This document shows, piece after piece, positions 62,408 to 64,000 of a DNA stretch of 64,000 bases. Each line of letters starts with the position of its first letter. Within the stretch, counting starts at the first letter, position 1. The DNA lies in the NCBI GenBank assembly GCA_045537695.1, contig JAZSQB010000038.1, forward strand, positions 1 to 64,000, written 5' to 3'. A model generated the notes under the pieces. It was not told the DNA's origin and did no database searches. It saw only the letters and a program-made list of their open reading frames with translations. The position numbers were made by a program, and so were the translations under genes. The stretch comes from RGIG2041 sp045537695 (GTDB lineage Bacteria > Bacillota > Clostridia > UBA1381 > UMGS1253).

Positions 62408-63973
62408 ATGGTGTTTGGGATGAAAAAAAGCTTTATATGTATTCTGGCGGTTTTGCTGTGCATTTCTTTGCTCGGCGGCTGCGGCTGTGCGCCGACGGAC
62501 GAAGCGCGCGACTATCCGGTGCTGCAGGAGGGCGGCAAAGGCGTTGTCAGCCTGCCACTGACGCATTTTGATACGTTCAATCCGGTGCTGACGCAGTCGG
62601 ATACGGTGCTTGACGCGATGCAGCTCGTATACGACAGCTTGTACCGCCGCGCCGCAGACGGCACGGTGCAGCCTTTGCTTGCCACGGCGACAGAAATTTC
62701 GCCGGACGGTTTGGTGTATACGGTGTATCTTCGAAATGATGTGCGCTGGCACGACGGCGAGCTGTTTTCTGCTTACGATGTATCTTACACGCTTGATGCG
62801 ATTGCGGCGTGCGAGACGAGCAAGCTGCGCGGCTGCCTGCAGGGAATTGCCTCTTATACGGCAAAAAGCAATTTTGTGTGCGAATTTGTACTGAGCGCGC
62901 CGGACAGTTGTTTTACGGACCGGCTGACATTTCCGGTGATTCCGCGCAGCACGGACTGCAGTGCGATATATGAAGATTTTATGCCTATCGGCACCTCGGC
63001 ATACCGCTATGTTGAAACCAGCAAGAGCCGGACGCATCTGCTTTGCCGGAGCAAGGACTGCACTTCGGTGGTGGCAGGTCCGGTGGAAGAAGTGGTGCTC
63101 AAGGAAATTCCGGCGGCGGATAATCTGATGTATGCGCTGGAAAGCCGCGAAATTGAGGCGGTACACGTCGATGCGGCGTACCTGCGTACATACAGTGCCA
63201 AGGGCAATGTGCGTACGATGCCGTATACCAACCGGAATTTCAGCTTTTTAGGCATCAATGCCATCGATGTGCTGGCAGATAAAAATGTGCGCAAGGCACT
63301 GTCCATGGTGATAGACAGAGAAACGATAAACACCAATGTGCTGTTCGGGCGCTTTACAGTGAGCGATTCGCCGTTTTTGTGGGAGAAATCAGCAGAGGAA
63401 ACGCCGGAAGCTACACCGGTAGAAGCGGCGCAGCTTCTGGAGACGGCGGGATATGCGCAAAATGAAGACGGCAAGTGGAAACGTGAAACGGAAGAAGGTA
63501 TAATGACGCTTTCTGTTTCGATTTTGGTTAATTTGGAAAATAAGGTGCGTTGTGCGGTGGCAGAGGAAATTGCAAAGCAGCTCCGTGCGTTCGGCATTGG
63601 CGCTTATGTAGACAAAACGGATTTTGAAACGTACACGATGCGCGTGGATGCGCGGGAATATAATTTGTTCTTAGGCGAAACCGTTTTAGAGACGGATATG
63701 GACGTTTCCGTGTTTGTCGGCAGCTGGGCGCGGTTTGCATCGCCGGTGGGGCAGAATATGGATAGGCTTTTGTACAATGCGCGCGTTGCCGTTACGCCGG
63801 AGAGCAAGGCAACGGCATTTCGCGCCCTGGCGGACGGCATAGCGGATGAGATGCCGGTGATTTCGCTTGGTTTCGGGCAAAATGCCGTGGTGGTCAATGA
63901 CCGCATCCGCGGAGAAATCACGCCGGTATATCAGAATATTTTCTGCGACTTTGCTACTTGGGACGCTGCGTGA
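62408..63973 (+). CDS. Oligopeptide ABC transporter substrate-binding lipoprotein
   Basis: The 521-residue solute-binding protein of the SBP_bac_5 (DppA/OppA) family opens with a signal MKKSFICILAVLLCISLLGG and lipobox cysteine, then FNPVLTQSDTV, the family's VRWHDGELFSAYDV block, VRKALSMVIDRETI and the C-terminal lobe. It would deliver peptides, or possibly nickel or sugars, to a permease. No permease or ATPase genes are in the window, which ends 27 bases later. ATG 62408 lies 7 bases after AAGGAAG; ATG 62420 is an alternative. Confidence 0.9.
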   Translation: MVFGMKKSFICILAVLLCISLLGGCGCAPTDEARDYPVLQEGGKGVVSLPLTHFDTFNPVLTQSDTVLDAMQLVYDSLYRRAADGTVQPLLATATEISPDGLVYTVYLRNDVRWHDGELFSAYDVSYTLDAIAACETSKLRGCLQGIASYTAKSNFVCEFVLSAPDSCFTDRLTFPVIPRSTDCSAIYEDFMPIGTSAYRYVETSKSRTHLLCRSKDCTSVVAGPVEEVVLKEIPAADNLMYALESREIEAVHVDAAYLRTYSAKGNVRTMPYTNRNFSFLGINAIDVLADKNVRKALSMVIDRETINTNVLFGRFTVSDSPFLWEKSAEETPEATPVEAAQLLETAGYAQNEDGKWKRETEEGIMTLSVSILVNLENKVRCAVAEEIAKQLRAFGIGAYVDKTDFETYTMRVDAREYNLFLGETVLETDMDVSVFVGSWARFASPVGQNMDRLLYNARVAVTPESKATAFRALADGIADEMPVISLGFGQNAVVVNDRIRGEITPVYQNIFCDFATWDAA

Positions 63974-64000
63974 TACAGCCTTGACTTTTGTATAGGAAAT

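Noticed and set aside
62351..63166. 271-codon minus-strand frame inside the peptide-binding lipoprotein gene
   Set aside because: Arg/His-rich antisense shadow of a well-supported gene.
1..64000. CRISPR arrays, rRNA, tRNA, insertion sequences or prophage genes
   Set aside because: No regularly spaced repeats, rRNA cores, tRNA cloverleafs, transposases, integrases or phage structural genes were seen on reading both strands.

Overview
The window reads as a chromosomal segment of an endospore-forming, probably anaerobic member of the Clostridia. The evidence is spoIVB, a very short spoVM, hprK/rapZ/whiA, formate-tetrahydrofolate ligase, an FMN-riboswitch-controlled ribU, a CIRCE element, SLH surface-layer architecture, strong AGGAGG ribosome sites and many TTGACA/TATAAT promoters with 17-base spacers. 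It is dense housekeeping DNA: I see no phage, insertion sequence, CRISPR array, rRNA or tRNA. The species cannot be named from the sequence alone.

Layout. 1-462: downstream flank of rplM-rpsI, holding a nested inverted-repeat element. 463-4277 (minus): rpsI, rplM, a CPBP protease, a DJ-1 protein and a family 2 glycosyltransferase. 4623-8284: a membrane-anchored LysM/G5/M23 cell-wall protein, then on the minus strand a tiny unlisted operon of a 49-51-residue membrane peptide and SpoVM, then two unknown membrane proteins. 8311-12593: fhs, a divergent copper-amine-oxidase-domain protein, yajC and a TIGR04086-type membrane protein. 12920-21404: a complete histidine operon (hisR-hisZGDCBHAF-hisIE-hisK). 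21503-25460: an EamA exporter and a large SLH protein. 25635-35712: hprK, ROK kinase, murB, rapZ, whiA, dnaE, DUF2007, pfkA and pgsA. 35993-38017 (minus): lipoprotein, deoC and a histidine phosphatase.

38216-40096: CIRCE-controlled htpG. 40202-41437 (minus): spoIVB. 41593-50168: FMN riboswitch-ribU, plsX, acpP, rnc, Elp3-like radical SAM protein, smc and ftsY. 50198-54001: a UPF0182 membrane protein and a YitT protein. 54213-57324 (minus): comB, gltX and a DeoR-type repressor. 57490-59437: the most unusual locus, a DeoR-flanked operon of an archaeal-type triosephosphate-isomerase-like protein, an arabinose-5-phosphate-isomerase-like SIS protein and an enlarged YjbQ/UPF0047 protein. 59640-63973: uvrC, a PgeF/YlmD laccase-fold protein and an oligopeptide-binding lipoprotein.

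How the genes work together. The histidine block encodes every step from PRPP to histidine, with HisZ supporting a short HisG and a PHP phosphatase in place of a HAD enzyme. hprK-ROK-murB-rapZ-whiA-dnaE-pfkA links carbon sensing, wall precursors and replication, but the usual yvcK between rapZ and whiA is absent. plsX-acpP-rnc-smc-ftsY is the familiar lipid/RNA/chromosome/secretion cluster without fabD and fabG. The least explained pieces are the 57.3-59.4 kb operon, the spoVM micro-operon, a structured leader before DUF2007-pfkA, a ribosome site lying inside a terminator stem, and the inverted-repeat element next to rpsI.
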